Source of the DNA: Rhizoclosmatium globosum
Lineage: Eukaryota; Chytridiomycota; Chytridiomycetes; Chytridiales; Chytriomycetaceae
Length of the DNA stretch: 64,000 nt
Assembly (NCBI GenBank): GCA_002104985.1
Contig: MCGO01000007.1
Coordinates: 558,001-622,000, forward strand
Reading direction: 5' to 3'
Under the pieces are notes generated by a model that saw nothing but the letters and a program-made list of their open reading frames with translations, was not told the origin of the DNA and searched no databases. Position numbers and translations under genes: made by a program. Positions 10,477 through 22,740 of this stretch are shown piece by piece (the stretch's first letter is position 1; each line of letters starts with the position of its first letter).

Positions 10477-12563
10477 TTAAAAACAATGCCATACTTGGTA
10501 ATATTCAGGATGCAAAATTGGAGATCCCACGCTGTCACTGCCCCTTAATTCCTTTGAATTGGCTGTGCCATGCGACAGGGCTTTTTTTCCATCCCCAATG
10601 CATACAATCCACACATACAGGAAAATCCATGTGCTACATTCACTGCAGTAATACACTTGAGTTCTTTGTTGTTTGGAGGGCACAGTATGTCTTCACAGGT
10701 TACCTGGACAACACCTTAGCAGAAATGACTCAGAGATTCAAGTGTAGTTTTTTTTTTGGTTTTTGTTCGTTTTTCCAAATCAACCATTCTTTGCAATGAA
10801 ACCTTCCAGCCCATCAAATAACACTTTCCCAACCCTGGGTTGAATACGCAACTGTTCCTGCCCATATAATCAGTGATCTGAAAGCATGTGTTGTCCTTTT
10901 CAGCATCTATTCCCTACACCAACAATTTACTTCCCACCCAATTACTATATATCTACCATGAGGTCTTTAGTTGTCCCATAACTTGGTCTTGTGGGCTGGA
11001 TGTGGTTAACATCAGCAGCCCTCCCCCCAAATGTTTCTAGAATATATATAGACCCTCCCTAGACCTTAGGTTTGGTTTCTACTCATGATTTAAAGGATGG
11101 CCCAGAGGCAAGCTCCTCTTGGATCCTTTTTGGTGACAGTTGGTGTTGTTCCTCAACACTTTCCTCCTGTGTTCAGTTTCTGGTTTCATCGTTCTCTGAT
11201 CTGTCAGTGTCGTCTTCGCCCACCACAGGTTGGCATCCTCCCAGTCTTGTGTGTCCTGTTGATCTGTTCCACTGTCCTTTGTTATTGTGTCTGGGAGGTA
11301 GAAGAACTCCTCTTCCCTTGCGTATTGGTCCATGTAGGCTACAAGTTTGTTTATTATTCTGGGTGGAATTTTTCCTTATTCCCATGTTATCTAATGATAT
11401 CAAATCAATGGCTCTTTTCTGTTGTCCATAGGATCCACCATGCTTGTGGGGTTTATCTCTGCTAAGTGTTTCCATACAGTGTTGGCAACATGTTCCTTCT
11501 TTTACCTCTGTTGTTTTTTGTTCCCATTTGCCTTCTGTTGGCTTGTTTCTGGGTACCTCGTGCTTCTGTCTGGTGTTACTTTGTCTGCCCTTGATTTTTG
11601 CAGTAATTTGGTTTGTTTCTTCCCATGCTGTGGTTTTGTCATCTAGATTCTTTCTTCCACCATCATTTTAGTTTCCTTCCATGTTGTCAGAATAATCATA
11701 TGTTGTGTTTGGGACTTCCTGATGCCACATTTTTCCTGAATTCTGTACATAACATTTGGTATGAATCAGGAATATGGGTGAATGTCATTTTATCAGCTTC
11801 AATGTCCATCTCATCTCTTGGTTGTGGCGGTCTATTGTCCCTGGTCTGTCCATCCCAAGTTTAGAGCCATGACCTAATTTAGGTTTTGTTCCCTCCTTTG
11901 CTGAGCACTAGAGCCATGTGTCCATTATTTGCATCTGATTCTGCCAGTTCATTACCAGGGACACCTGTACGGGACTTTAAGTGATGTAGTATTGGGAGGT
12001 GCTGTAGGTTTTGCAATTGGCAAATACTCATCAACTGAATTCCCAGACTTTCCAAATGCAAGTATGCAAATAGCTACAGTACCTTTCTGAAGTTCAGAGA
12101 GTCTCCAATGTGTCTGAGAAGTTGAGATCAGAACACTATGCATTGTCATCAAAGTAGTCCTTCATGAGGGCATTGTGTCGTGCCTCAGAGTCTCTGTCAA
12201 TGTTTTGCTGACAACCCTCCCAGGAGCCACTGTTGCTCTGTCAAGGTGTGCCACTTGAATTATTTCGAGAACGTCTGTTACAGCAGTTGTCCCAATTTGC
12301 TGCTTTAAGATCATCATCCATGAATAGAGAGGATTCATCAGAAATTTGTATTAGTGGTCGGCAGACATTCACAGGATTTGCAGGATTTGATATTCAATCC
12401 AGCCAATTCTGTTTGAGATCAAATCCTGCAGGGTTAGGGTTGGGTTTGTCAATTTCAAGCTGGATTCTGAGGTTTTGCCTCTCCTATTTCTCTGCCTCCA
12501 ACACCATGGCACCAAAACCAGCCAAAACCTGTCGCAACCCTTAGCACCGCCAAAAGAAGGCAT
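10477..12563 (-). other. Unassigned, possibly decayed transposon sequence
   Basis: The minus strand holds several short open frames (for example 10477-10683, 11079-11333, 11173-11475, 11879-12061, 12369-12563) that change frame often. Near 10560-10690 a Cys/His pattern (YYCSEC, then VCVDCMH in another frame) faintly resembles the zinc-binding end of piggyBac-type transposases. This is weak. No complete gene is supported. Confidence 0.25.
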
Positions 12564-12870
12564 TGAAGCAACCCAAGGTAGTGCAAAAGTCGGCGAGGAA
12601 GGTGTCCTACATCTGGCTAATCAACATTCATTTATCGGATTTTATTGTATGCAATGCAATTATCATCGCCTCCTTCGACTAATAGTCTGTTGTTTGAAAC
12701 TACCACCAACTATTTTAGAATTGGCGCATCTTCCGATGAGTTATTATCTATGCTTGTTGTTGTATTAAACAGTTTATTTGATTAGCAGAGAGTCACAGAA
12801 GTACACAGCAATTCTTGGATAACTAAGCTGTAGTTACTGGAACCAGGAGCAGGTTATTTCATTTTCTTAA

Positions 12871-13524
12871 CCTCTTGAGCACGGAGGGGTGAAAATTTTT
12901 TTCCTGCGGTTTTCCCTGTTGGCGTTTGGAAAGCACGCACACTCATAGACCCTCTTACACTGCAACTATGGCTATTGGCGACTTTGATAATGACAGATCC
13001 AACAAAGAATGAGTGCCCCTTGAAATGAGTGCACTGGAGTCTTCAGAAAGGAACAACAGTGACGAAGAGGATGAATGATGGAAGATATGTGGCAATAGTT
13101 AAATGTGGGAATCAAACTTTTGCTAGTGCTCTATGTCCCAATGTATCCACAGCGAATGCTGCAAAGCCAAACCCGTTTTGTGTGGAGTGTGACCCAAACG
13201 TGAGTATTTCTGAATGTTGGACTAAACCAACATACCACACTAATGACAACGTCTAGAAGTGTTTAAGAAACGAAAAGGGGAGTTTAATAAAGTATTTGTT
13301 GTTTATTAGGGTTCACTGGTGGATCATGATGGGGAAGTTTTAACGCCTACTTGATCAATTGACAACCCGCCACCCAATTCAAAAACGGTCAACGGATTTT
13401 TCATCGGATTGGTCAGAACCAGCCCTGGAAGAAGTTTGAGGTGGCGCTGATGCGGTGCTCGCAAGTAGCCAAAAAAGGTGTTTTCATTTTGTGGGATTTG
13501 TAAACGCCAATAGTAACCAAGGGG
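12871..13524 (+). mobile_element. TTAA-flanked element, piggyBac-like ends
   Basis: The segment is flanked by TTAA at 12867-12870 and 13525-13528. Its ends are CCTCTTGAGC on the left and CCCCTTGGTT on the right (reverse complement), and both ends carry an inner inverted TTGGCGTTT. TTAA target sites with CCC-type ends are the mark of piggyBac elements. A short open frame inside (13029-13256) has a Cys-rich end. TTAA is common by chance and the inverted repeats are short, so this is tentative. Confidence 0.35.
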
Positions 13525-13994
13525 TTAAATTATTTTATTAAAGTCAAAAAAATCGAGGTATAGTGTTACGGATCAAAAAATGAGTCATAAATTCTTCTTC
13601 AGAATTCCTTGGGGCACTTGTGCATTCTGGTCCAAATTGGTTCTATGATCCGCTCAATCAATTGTTGACATTGGCAATCAATGCTGGGTACACTACGGGC
13701 TATTTTCAAGACGTTTAAATAATATGGACATCAAATTATGTTGGAAGGTGTAAAAAAAGGATAGAAAAGAATCAAAGGACGGAATATTTTGGAATGCGTG
13801 TCAAGAAACATTTTTGAACATTGGAGCAGCAATTCTTTCAGAACAGTTTTCAAATCAGAACGAGGAATATGGATGGTTCTATTATTTCACAGCCTTTCAA
13901 CCAAGGATTTTAGAATGTTTTATTAAATGAAAGATGTGTCAATGATTAAGGTTAATTATTTCCTGAAATGTCAAGGTAAAAAGGTTGCACAAAT
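13525..13994. other. Intergenic stretch, nothing recognised
   Basis: AT-rich sequence between the TTAA element and the end of the transposase-like gene. No open frame with features. Confidence 0.4.
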
Positions 13995-16900
13995 CTAATC
14001 ACTATAGCTATCATCATCTTCGTCATCCTCGTCAGATGAAGAGTCACTGTTGGAACTGTTTTGAATTGATGTTGAGATTTGTACAGGGACACGAGTTAAA
14101 CAAGTGCGGGGCTGAACATTAGTTGGAACTTTGACTGCATTTTTCACATGGGCCTGTCTTTTCACAGACGATCGATTAATATTCTTTTTGTTTTTTTTGC
14201 ACCAGCCTTCCAAACATGAAAGTTTGATTCAACACTTTCAGAAAGAATGTCTGCTGGAATGGGAACTGGTGCCCGAACCAAGTGTTGCATCTTTCTTCGT
14301 GTTTGGAATGAGTAGATGTTAATACAAAAGCTTGGGCCATTTGAGTGATTTAAGTATTCCAGATGTCGGGTTGGATCAACTTTCCGCTTCTTTTGGATTT
14401 TGCAGCCATCATCACAGACATGTTGAACATTAATTAGAGTAGCATCATTGGAATTTTTGGAGACAACTGTGGTAGTTTTGGAAATGACTGGGCAACCTAG
14501 AAAGTGTTCGTTTGTCAAAACGCAAACGTAGCCAACCAACAGCTTTTCAGCTGCGTTGATTTCTTTCAACTGCAAAACTTCATTGGTGGGTCCAATAACA
14601 CAGAATTTCCCAATCTTGAATACACTTTGTAGTTTAACAGTTGATTGTTTCTTTTTGTTGGATCATTAGATTGAAATGTTCCATTCAGCTTAAAACTTCC
14701 TCCGTCAAGAATATGGGATACGCTAAGTTTGGTGGCAAAAGATCCAGCAACATCTTTTGATGCGTCCAGCCGGCTCGAATGAAGAACTCCTGATCGAATA
14801 ATTTTGTTGAAGCTTTCAAATATCTCAGTTGCAGAGAAAGCAGGTAGGCCATATTGGTCTACTTGCCATGGAAGGTGGCGCAGAAGGTGTAGTTTCACTG
14901 TTGCCAAATCTCGGAAATGTTTTGACTGAGAAGCATTAAGGACAAATATGTCCAAATAGCAATTCAGATCAGATGTGTATGAATCTAAGTCGAAAATTGC
15001 ATTTCCATAAATGTGAGCAGTTAGGTCTGCAAGAGAAGTCCACAACTTCAATTCAGTCTCATCGCACACATGGTAAAATGCAAACGGAGCAAGCTGAATC
15101 AAACTACAAAAGTCTTTACCATTGAGGGATTTCACATATTGAACCTATTGATTGTCAGCCCTTTTAATATATAGTCAAAAACGTACCACACTGTGACCTT
15201 GAATCTTTGTCTTTAAACAGTCTTGAGAAAGACCTTCAATGACACCCTTTAAGGATTGTGCTGCCTTGTTATTTACAGGAATTGTGGCCCTTGCAGTATG
15301 CTTGACAACTCCAAGCAACACACAATGCAAAACTTCAACTGGGGCATCAGCTGCTCCGGAGAAGTAAGGACGCTCGTTTTTTGTCCCCAAGAACGGATTC
15401 ATAGACGGAGTTGAAAAATGGTTTTCTGCAAACTTAGCAAAGAACTTGTCAGAGATTCCATTTTCAGCCAATGACTTCAATGCTGTCTTTGAATCAATGA
15501 CCTTATTAAGCAGCTGCTGCTTTGTATTCAAAAGTAGATTTTTTGTTCGCTCAAATGTGTGGGGCTCGTAACAGTCTCCAGGACACTGCAGGAATGCCAG
15601 TAACTCTTCTGTAGTTGTTGGAGTTCGCACATTGCACATTCTACACGGATGCTTTGATCGATGTCCAATATGGGAGACAATTGTTGACTGAGCAGGATTA
15701 TCTCCTAAAACCTGAAGTACCTCAACTGTTTTTGTAGTTTTAGATACAAAAAATAAAGTTACTGCTTACCAATAATAATGATATCCTCTCAAAGCACGGA
15801 ATCATAAACTTTAATTCCATTTCGTAACGTGCGAAGGCTCATGGCAATCACAGTTCCACTTTCAACAGCCGAAACGTATTTTGATGTGCAGATAAAGTTA
15901 ATATTTTCTTGAAGCTGACTTTCTTTGAAAGGGAGTCCTGCCAATGTAAAGGACCACGACTCAAACTTGTTCCATTTTTTGGATGAATTACCACTTGTAT
16001 CGTCATTGAAGAGGGTTATTGGAACATTCACAACACGCAGCCCCTGTCCAATGTGTCTTAATTGAGAACCAGTTGTCAATGATGTTTTCAATTTCCTGTC
16101 AGCGGCTCCTTCAAATTGAATCTGGCTAATTATGGAAAATGGAACTGAGGCGGTAATTTGAGCAACAGGAATAATACACTCATCATCAAAGACATTCAAG
16201 CAGTGCTCTATTAACTCAGCCTGCCATCCTCTAGCAAACATAATACTATCAGTGTCTTCAAAAAATGTCACTGGTATAATAACAGAATTCTTCATATAGT
16301 AAGCTTCGCCTGTAAAAATGTCAAAATGGCCTTGACTGTTTTGCATTCTAACCATTGGTGTTGGGAGTTCATTTAACCATTTTAATGAATGAAAAATTTC
16401 GGTGATGACTTGTGAATATACTGGTACAACGTGAAGATTTTGCGGATACGAGGATTTGCAAATGAAAGCCGAATACTAGTTTCTAACGGAATATAATGAA
16501 ACTTTTTCCCTGAAACTTCTGCAACCTGTGGTATTACGTTCAAAAGTGTCTTCATCTCAGATTTAACTGCTCGCATTCGTCCCAATGAGGGGGGTCACAA
16601 ACTTTGGAAAAGGCACTTATGATTGATTCTTCTTGAACTCGAGAGAACCTCGCAGAACCCACTTTTGAGAATAATTCAACAAGAGTTTTCTAATAAGAGT
16701 TTTAACTAATTTAAAACACTCCTACAAAGAAGAAAGAAGCTACCTCAAGCTCTGACTTAAATGGCATAAATTTTCCAGAGCTGTAATTTGAACTCTTAAG
16801 AAGATTTGAGAAATCCCAACCATCTACTAAGGATTGATCAAAGACTGGTTCATCTGTCTCAAAATCTTCGGCATCAACAGTTGTGTATTCGTACTCGTCG

Positions 16901-17302
16901 GAATCAGTTTCTTTGTCGGAACCCAAATAACTTGAATCGCGGGAATCATTGCTGCTGCTAATGTCATCAAGGATAGTTTTTCAGAATTTCAATCATTTCG
17001 TTCTCATTGATTGTTTCATGGGCATCAGAAACAATGTCTTTGTGTTCGATTGCATTGGATAGAACAGTTGTTGGAATCAAATTGTTATGCTGAGATAAAG
17101 TAGAAGTAGGCTCAGAGGTATTAAAATTATTTGAACGGAGTGATTGTAGCCGTTGTGCTTCTTGTAGAATTTCGGAACGACTAATAGCCTGAAGGTGTCG
17201 TGTTGAAGTCAAATGCCGTTTTTTATCTGCTGGAAACGGTTCTCTGCTGTACTCTGCTCCACATATGGAGCATATCCATCCGTTCACTCCAGATCTCCAC
17301 AT
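13995..17302 (-). pseudogene. Large zinc-finger transposase-like gene, damaged
   Basis: Belongs, as far as I can judge, to a fungal transposon protein family seen in basidiomycetes and chytrids and grouped loosely with CACTA-type (TNP2-like) transposases. From the ATG at 17300-17302: a C2H2-like finger (WICSICGAEYS..HL..TRHL), an acidic Ser/Asp stretch, a LGDNPAQSTIVSHIGH..PCRMC block, the signature APVEVLHCVLLGVVKH, a HSV-VQYVKSLNGKDFC block, a NVQHVCDDGC block and an acidic C-terminus. Introns fit near 16683-16737, 15732-15777 and 15140-15186. At least five frame changes (near 16980, 16590, 16422, 14662 and the T8 run at 14191-14198) and an in-frame TGA (15789-15791) interrupt it. Most lie in homopolymers, so some may be assembly errors. 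No terminal repeats were identified. Confidence 0.6.
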
Positions 17303-17388
17303 ACTGTTTGATGCAAAAAAGAAAAGGCCCGAGGACGCAACAAAAAACAAAAAACGGTGATGTCACCAAAAAATCACTGTTTGAAGCC
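17303..17388. promoter_or_regulatory. Short divergent promoter region
   Basis: Only 86 bases lie between the start of the transposase-like gene (minus) and the start of the next gene (plus). Shared control is inferred from spacing alone. Confidence 0.3.
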
Positions 17389-18578
17389 ATGTCTACAGGG
17401 AACTCAAGCTCCAGTACTTCAAACTCCCGTGCTGTATTGGATCGGCTCATGGCAACACAAGAATCCGTCAGACTGCAGCCTCATCTACTACTCCAACCAA
17501 CACCCAACCCACAACATTCCAAACCATCACTCCATCAACTCACACTCCATCATCCCAACCTTCAACCCCAACTTCTATCACATCTACTGGTATGCCTGCA
17601 GCTGCCATGAAGCGTGTTTTTGACACTTTGGAGATATCCCCCAGCACACATGAAAAGCTAGCGAAATTGGGAAATGTACTCTGTTTATTTAATTAATCTC
17701 GCTCATTTCTCTTTTCCAGTTGACTACGCAGGAGCAGATCTTTGGATGCCTTGTTATTTTGAAGCGCGAAAAAGAGAAAACCGACACAAGGATCTTTGAG
17801 GCCAACTGGAAGGTGTGATCCTCTCTCTCTCTCTCTCTCTCTCTGTCTGTCATTTATTAATTTCTCTCCAGGCATTTTCAAAGCCGTTCATCGAGAAATG
17901 GTTTTACGCACACTTGGGGAAGGCATCTCTTTCCAGCCAAGACAACTTCCAGTCTTCAAACCCAGATGTCTTTAAGTCCTTGAATCTCACTGCTTTCGAA
18001 GTCAAGAACTGCAATCGAGAATGTCTGGAATATTTGCTGGTAAGTGAGTTCCCTGTGTTGGTTGGGACTTACCTATTGCATAGAACCATCCTGAAGTCCC
18101 TACACCTGCAAAGCCCTTCTCAGCTGCAGCTCTCGCGATTGCTCAATACAATATTTCAAGACAAATCTCGTCACTGAAATCCAGTCTTAAGAGAGTGGTA
18201 GGTGGTTTTCACTTTTGCACCCTTTCTGACAGAACCCCTCTAGTTGCTTACCTTGGCATCAAAGAAATTCGACCTTGCTACAGCAAAGAACAATTGCTCT
18301 GAATTGGGTCAAATTGGATGTTGACAGCTCAGACTTCCAAACAAGACTGCTGGTAACACATCCCTTTCTCTTAAGTTGCTCACCCTTCTTTATTAAAGGT
18401 ATATGCTTCAAAAGATCGTCGCTTCAAAGACGACTCAAAGTACTGGGCTCGCTTCTCAGCCCTCATAGCCCAGGTCAATGCCATGGAACCAACCCACCGA
18501 CTCCAATACAACAAAGCTATTGCGTTTGCTTTAGGCGCGATGCGGCTGGAGAAGATGTGTTTAATGGCAGTGTGGTAG
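17389..18578 (+). CDS. Unrecognised six-exon protein, divergent from the transposase-like gene
   Basis: Not recognised. From the ATG at 17389 a Ser/Thr/Pro-rich N-terminus leads into a helical region (KRVFDTLEIS, EQIFGCLVILKREKEK, KPFIEKWFYAHLG, KAIAFALGAMRLEK). Introns 17676-17719, 17813-17871, 18040-18083, 18198-18232 and 18353-18398 all have GT-AG ends and keep frame; the second contains a (CT)n run. One base seems to be missing in exon 1 near 17465, and with it the model is 320 residues ending at 18578. A second lesion near the end may hide a Ser/Asp-rich tail continuing to 18832 after an intron at about 18581-18630. Its close head-to-head pairing with the transposase-like gene suggests it could be a partner gene of the same element. 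Confidence 0.5.
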
Positions 18579-18835
18579 AGGTGAGTGGTGATGTGAACTC
18601 AACAACAAAGCACTCACAATACACTAAACAGCCCACTCAAGACGAACAGACCTCGATCGAATCGACAACTGCAGATATCCACGAAGGAAATGGTGGTAAC
18701 ATTCAATCAAGATCTGATGGGATTGATGTTGAAGGTGATGGAGTTGGTGGTGGCAGCTTCAGCAGCAACAGCAGTAACAGCACCAGTGATGAACTCCTTG
18801 GTCGCAGCGATGGTGGTGATTTTGATGAGTGAGGA

Positions 18836-20242
18836 GTGCGTGAGATGGTGGTGGTGGTGGTGGTTGTGGCTGTGGCTATTATTGAGGAGGTGGAAGGGGT
18901 TACAAATAGAATAAACAAAGTAACAATCACAAATTCATCAACATTTCATATTATTCTGTCTTACTTATTAGGAGAGGTTTATATTCAAAGAAGACTCATT
19001 CTTTTTCTTAAAATGATTCCACATATTGACTTATAAAGTCTTGAAAATATTGGGGCACAGAATATGTGTACATCTTAACTGCTAAGATTCGAAAAAAGAA
19101 GTACACATATGTAGATGCAAAGGTTTGGAACTATTTATTCAATCTTGTGCACACAATCAATGCAAAGGCCCCAAAATGATTTGATGGGAAGACAAATGAA
19201 ATAATATATCAAATTATTTGAAAATGTTGCAAATAATGTTTGTGGGTGTGAATCTCAACCCAGAGTGTAAGTAAAATCCTTCTATTTTGCAAAGTGGCGT
19301 AGTTGTATGGAGAAGAGTGGAGAAAATCAATGTCCTAAATTGATTTACAGCAATCGTACTTTAGGGATTCATAGATGAGGTATGATATTCTATCAGATTA
19401 AGTATACGCCTGGAGAACATGATAATAACAGAGAATGGTTGACGTAAATAGTACCTGCAATTCTGACTAATTAATGCATTTGAGCGAGTAAAATTGATAT
19501 TTTTGCCTTTATTGATTGTGTAGTTAGAGAAAAAAGAAAACCATCAACTTTCTTTGCAGAAGGAAAATAACAAAAGCGTCAGACCAAAATCTGCCCCTTT
19601 CACATGGCACTAAAATGTACCAATACACGGTGGTGTGGCTGAAAAATTGGGGGACTACTTAGCTGCTGCGTTTTCGAGTTGAGGGCCCATTTTGGGCTCC
19701 AAAATTTGTTGATAGAGAAAAGAGGACGAGATCATCACCCTGGTGCTAATTTTCAGCATTTCAAACAACAATGCTTTTCCTTACGACAGCAAATACTTCT
19801 GAGCAAACAAGCAAACAGTCTCAAATTAAGCAAAACAATATACTTACCCTTATTCTTTTTGAATATAAAACAGCATGGTGATTTGCTATACTAGGGTCCG
19901 GCTTACCAGGACCGTTGGGAAGCATGTGTGTTTGTTTTTGGCATTCTTAAGCTCTCACATACCCTGTGAATAATTTCTCTGTGGATTAGATGCAGACAAT
20001 TTATTTAACCCATATCCTTTCAATCACACTTGGGGATTGTGTCTGAGGAGATTCTTATATAATCTATAAATCCTTGGTTTGTCTTTGTTTTGTCCATCAT
20101 AAATCTCAAAGTATTTCAGAAGCCGTGTCCCTGAACATTTCCATTACACAACACAAATCAAATGAAAGTCATTGTTTGAATAAATGGACGCAGATAACAT
20201 AATGGCTTTATTTGAAGTCTTTATTAATCTTCTGGTTATAAA
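18836..20242. other. Gene-free stretch
   Basis: A GGT-rich run lies at about 18845-18870. The rest is AT-rich with short open frames that show no features. No RNA gene was recognised. Confidence 0.4.
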
Positions 20243-20422
20243 TCAATCCAAGTGTTTTTCAGCAATGGTTCTAACAACTTGGGTGTTGGCAGCACCAGTA
20301 GCATCCATCAACGACTTGAACAACCTGGCTTCACTGTTCAAAAGATTGACAGGACTGTCAAACTCAACCAAACAACCAGCATCCAACACCAAAATGCTGT
20401 CAAAATCAGCAATGGTATTCAC
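20243..20422 (-). pseudogene. C-terminal fragment of an ABCC (MRP-type) transporter
   Basis: Read on the minus strand: NTIADFDSILVLDAGCLVEF and DSPVNLLNSEARLFKSLM, then a stop at 20243-20245. This is the segment after the second nucleotide-binding domain of MRP-type ABC transporters (H-loop follow-on, D.ILVLD.G.+.E.D+P..LL). Nothing upstream matches the rest of the domain, so it is a bare 60-residue end. The frame itself is intact. The full ABCC gene at 59.8 kb runs off the window before reaching this part, so the two cannot be compared here. Confidence 0.7.
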
Positions 20423-21015
20423 AGGTACTCATTTTCTCGATATTCACGTATTAATGGACTCACAATAGCTTGATTTCAATAGTTTCTGAGAAAGATGGTT
20501 TTTGAATTGTTTAGAAACCGTTGGCTACAAACAACTCACTAGAACAACCCAAGTCCCAACTTTTGATGACAAAAGCCATTTGCCTGCATTTTATCAATGG
20601 GAATCACCCCAAATACCACTCAATATTTAATCGTAAATATTCCTTAACAAAACCGAAAAGCATATATACTCATTGAACACTCGAGACGTTTTCACTTTCC
20701 CCATTGTTTGACACAAAAGCAGATGAGAGAGTAAGCTGATGAACGAGAGCCGCATGGCTCAATTAGATCACTCTTTTTGGCAAGGCGCTAAGGGGTGACA
20801 GACTTCAGGCCTATCTCTCCAAGATATTCTAATTGGGGAGATGCTGGAAGGCCTGAGTCATGGTACATGTGCGCGTTAAACTCCGACTTTATTAATGATG
20901 AACTCACCAGCAGTCATTTCTATGGTACTGACAGATACCCAAAGCTAACATGAGCATGAACACTGGTGAACATATTGATCAGCAAAGCAACGTGTGATTT
21001 TCAACAACGACTCAC

Positions 21016-21470
21016 CAATCTCATCACTTTTCTCAGCTTCCAACGTTTTTACAACAGCAGCAAACAATTTGAGACACCATTCTTTGTAAACAGAGTCCTC
21101 AGTTTGTCCAAGAACGGCTTTCACAGCCATATTGAACACAAGAAACAATGAGCATTGACGTACAGATTCTCCTGGACTAAGCAGAGCATCATCAACATGA
21201 GGAATTGTGAGTCAATGCACAAAGTGAGACATTGCGTAGGAATGCGCAAAGAGGTTGGAGGTGAGACGCAAAAGCATCATGTGCAATGCTTTCAGGAGCT
21301 TTGCAGTTTCATTATATTGCAAGTGAGATGTCTTTGGAACCAAGCGAGAAGAATAATGAGTGGCAAAGGAGCCTGGGAAATCAGGAAATTTGTGACAGTT
21401 TTGTCAAAGATGAGGAGACGCAGAATGTCGATTAAAGGAAAGACTTGGTCAGGTTTCAAAGTCGCGATAT
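21016..21470 (-). pseudogene. PUL-domain fragment of a DOA1/PLAA-like gene
   Basis: Read on the minus strand: ATLKPDQVFPLIDILRLLIF, then after a frame change MMLLRLTSNLFAHSYAMSHF, an in-frame stop, and LSPGESVRQCSLFLVFNMAV, ending at a plausible intron donor near 21015. The order (P..K.FP.+D+LRL, LR..N.F, R....++ N.AV) fits the PUL domain of Doa1/Ufd3/PLAA, the ubiquitin-binding Cdc48 partner. The WD40 and PFU parts are absent. Its upstream side runs into the retrotransposon-like sequence. Two lesions show it is dead. Confidence 0.6.
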
Positions 21471-21479
21471 ATTTCTCTG

Positions 21480-22740
21480 TGGACTATATGAGTGTTACAT
21501 CCCAACTCAAACCTCAGCTGCCCGCAGCCACCTGCCCCTGCAGGAGGCCCAACCCGCAATTTTGCAGCAAACACCTCAGCCCGCCCAACACCCTGTCACC
21601 CATAATATCCACCCCCACCCCAAAACAACCTCCAACAAGGCTCAGGCTGCTACAAATCACTTCTCACATGAATGCCTAAACAAAACTGCCAACTTTGCAG
21701 GTGGAGTGACTGACTTCAGTGGAACTGACAACTTCAACATGTACGACAACAATTCCAACAACCAAAACCCCACAAGCCACAGGGACACATCAACTGCCAA
21801 AATACAACAGCCACAACGACTCAAGTTCTTCTTGAGCCTTCATCAGCACAGGCAAGCCTAAATCAAAAAAACAACACCAAGTGCCTTCAGTGCACTCTCA
21901 GCCACAACCACACCCCTCCTCTCACATGGCTCAGGATATGCCATCACCCCAGCAAGAAGAGACAACATAACTCTCTTCAAAATCCACTGTCATAATGCCC
22001 AATACTGCATGCTCGTCAAAATGAAATTCAATCTCCCATTCATACCTACCATCAATTCTACCCAATTCTAAGGCCAGACCCTCTCCCAACTACAGCAATA
22101 CTGCCCACATGTTGGCACATTATCAAGGAAATACATGGAAGACCTCACAAACAGACTGAAACTCGATTCCCTCTGACTCCACAAAATACTTGGACACACC
22201 TCCGTTGAACGCTTACCCTATATGATCTGCTGCCATAGAATAGCTGATTTACCGCTATCTGCCAACTGATCCAACAACTGAACAAAACAGTTGACAGACC
22301 AGTCCAAAGGGTGAACTCTTCTCAACAGCCTTCCACAACTTCTGCAAGGCAAACAATATCACAGTGGAACCCACACTCTGCAAAGCACCTGAAGAAGATA
22401 GAGTTGCAGAATCCCACATCAAAACCCTGTGTGACAGCATGTAAAGCCACAACTTCAACCAACACACTAACCTTACAACAGTATTGTGCTCACTTGTTGC
22501 CGGTGCACCAAACCTTTCAGCCACAGACTGGGACCTTGTCTGCATGCCAATGACATCAAGAATAAACTACCAGTGACAACCCAAGACGTCTACTCCCCAG
22601 GCAAAGAATGGACACAATACGGCTCTGGCTCATCCAAATGGCATTTTATGTACAATCCCTGTTCCTGGCCACTTGTTATTCCATCTCCTCCAATGCTCCA
22701 TTCTCCTGCATTGCTTCCCACTCTAAGTTGCCATTGTTGA
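21480..22740 (+). mobile_element. Decayed Ty1/copia-like retrotransposon sequence
   Basis: A Pro/Gln/Asn-rich stretch at 21445-21861 is followed by a GAG-pre-integrase-like motif at 22177-22230 (LHKILGHTSVERL; family pattern L.H..LGH.S..RL) and, further on, short blocks resembling the C-terminal part of the integrase. Stops and frame changes are frequent. No long terminal repeats were found by eye. Only a relic; the assignment rests mainly on one motif. Confidence 0.4.

Noticed and set aside
11072..11865. Long plus-strand open frames rich in Cys, Phe and Leu
   Set aside because: They mirror a pyrimidine-rich strand, overlap each other in several frames and show no start context, splice pattern or domain.
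17821..17844. CT repeat as a regulatory element
   Set aside because: It sits in an intron as a normal pyrimidine-rich tract; no further evidence of a role.
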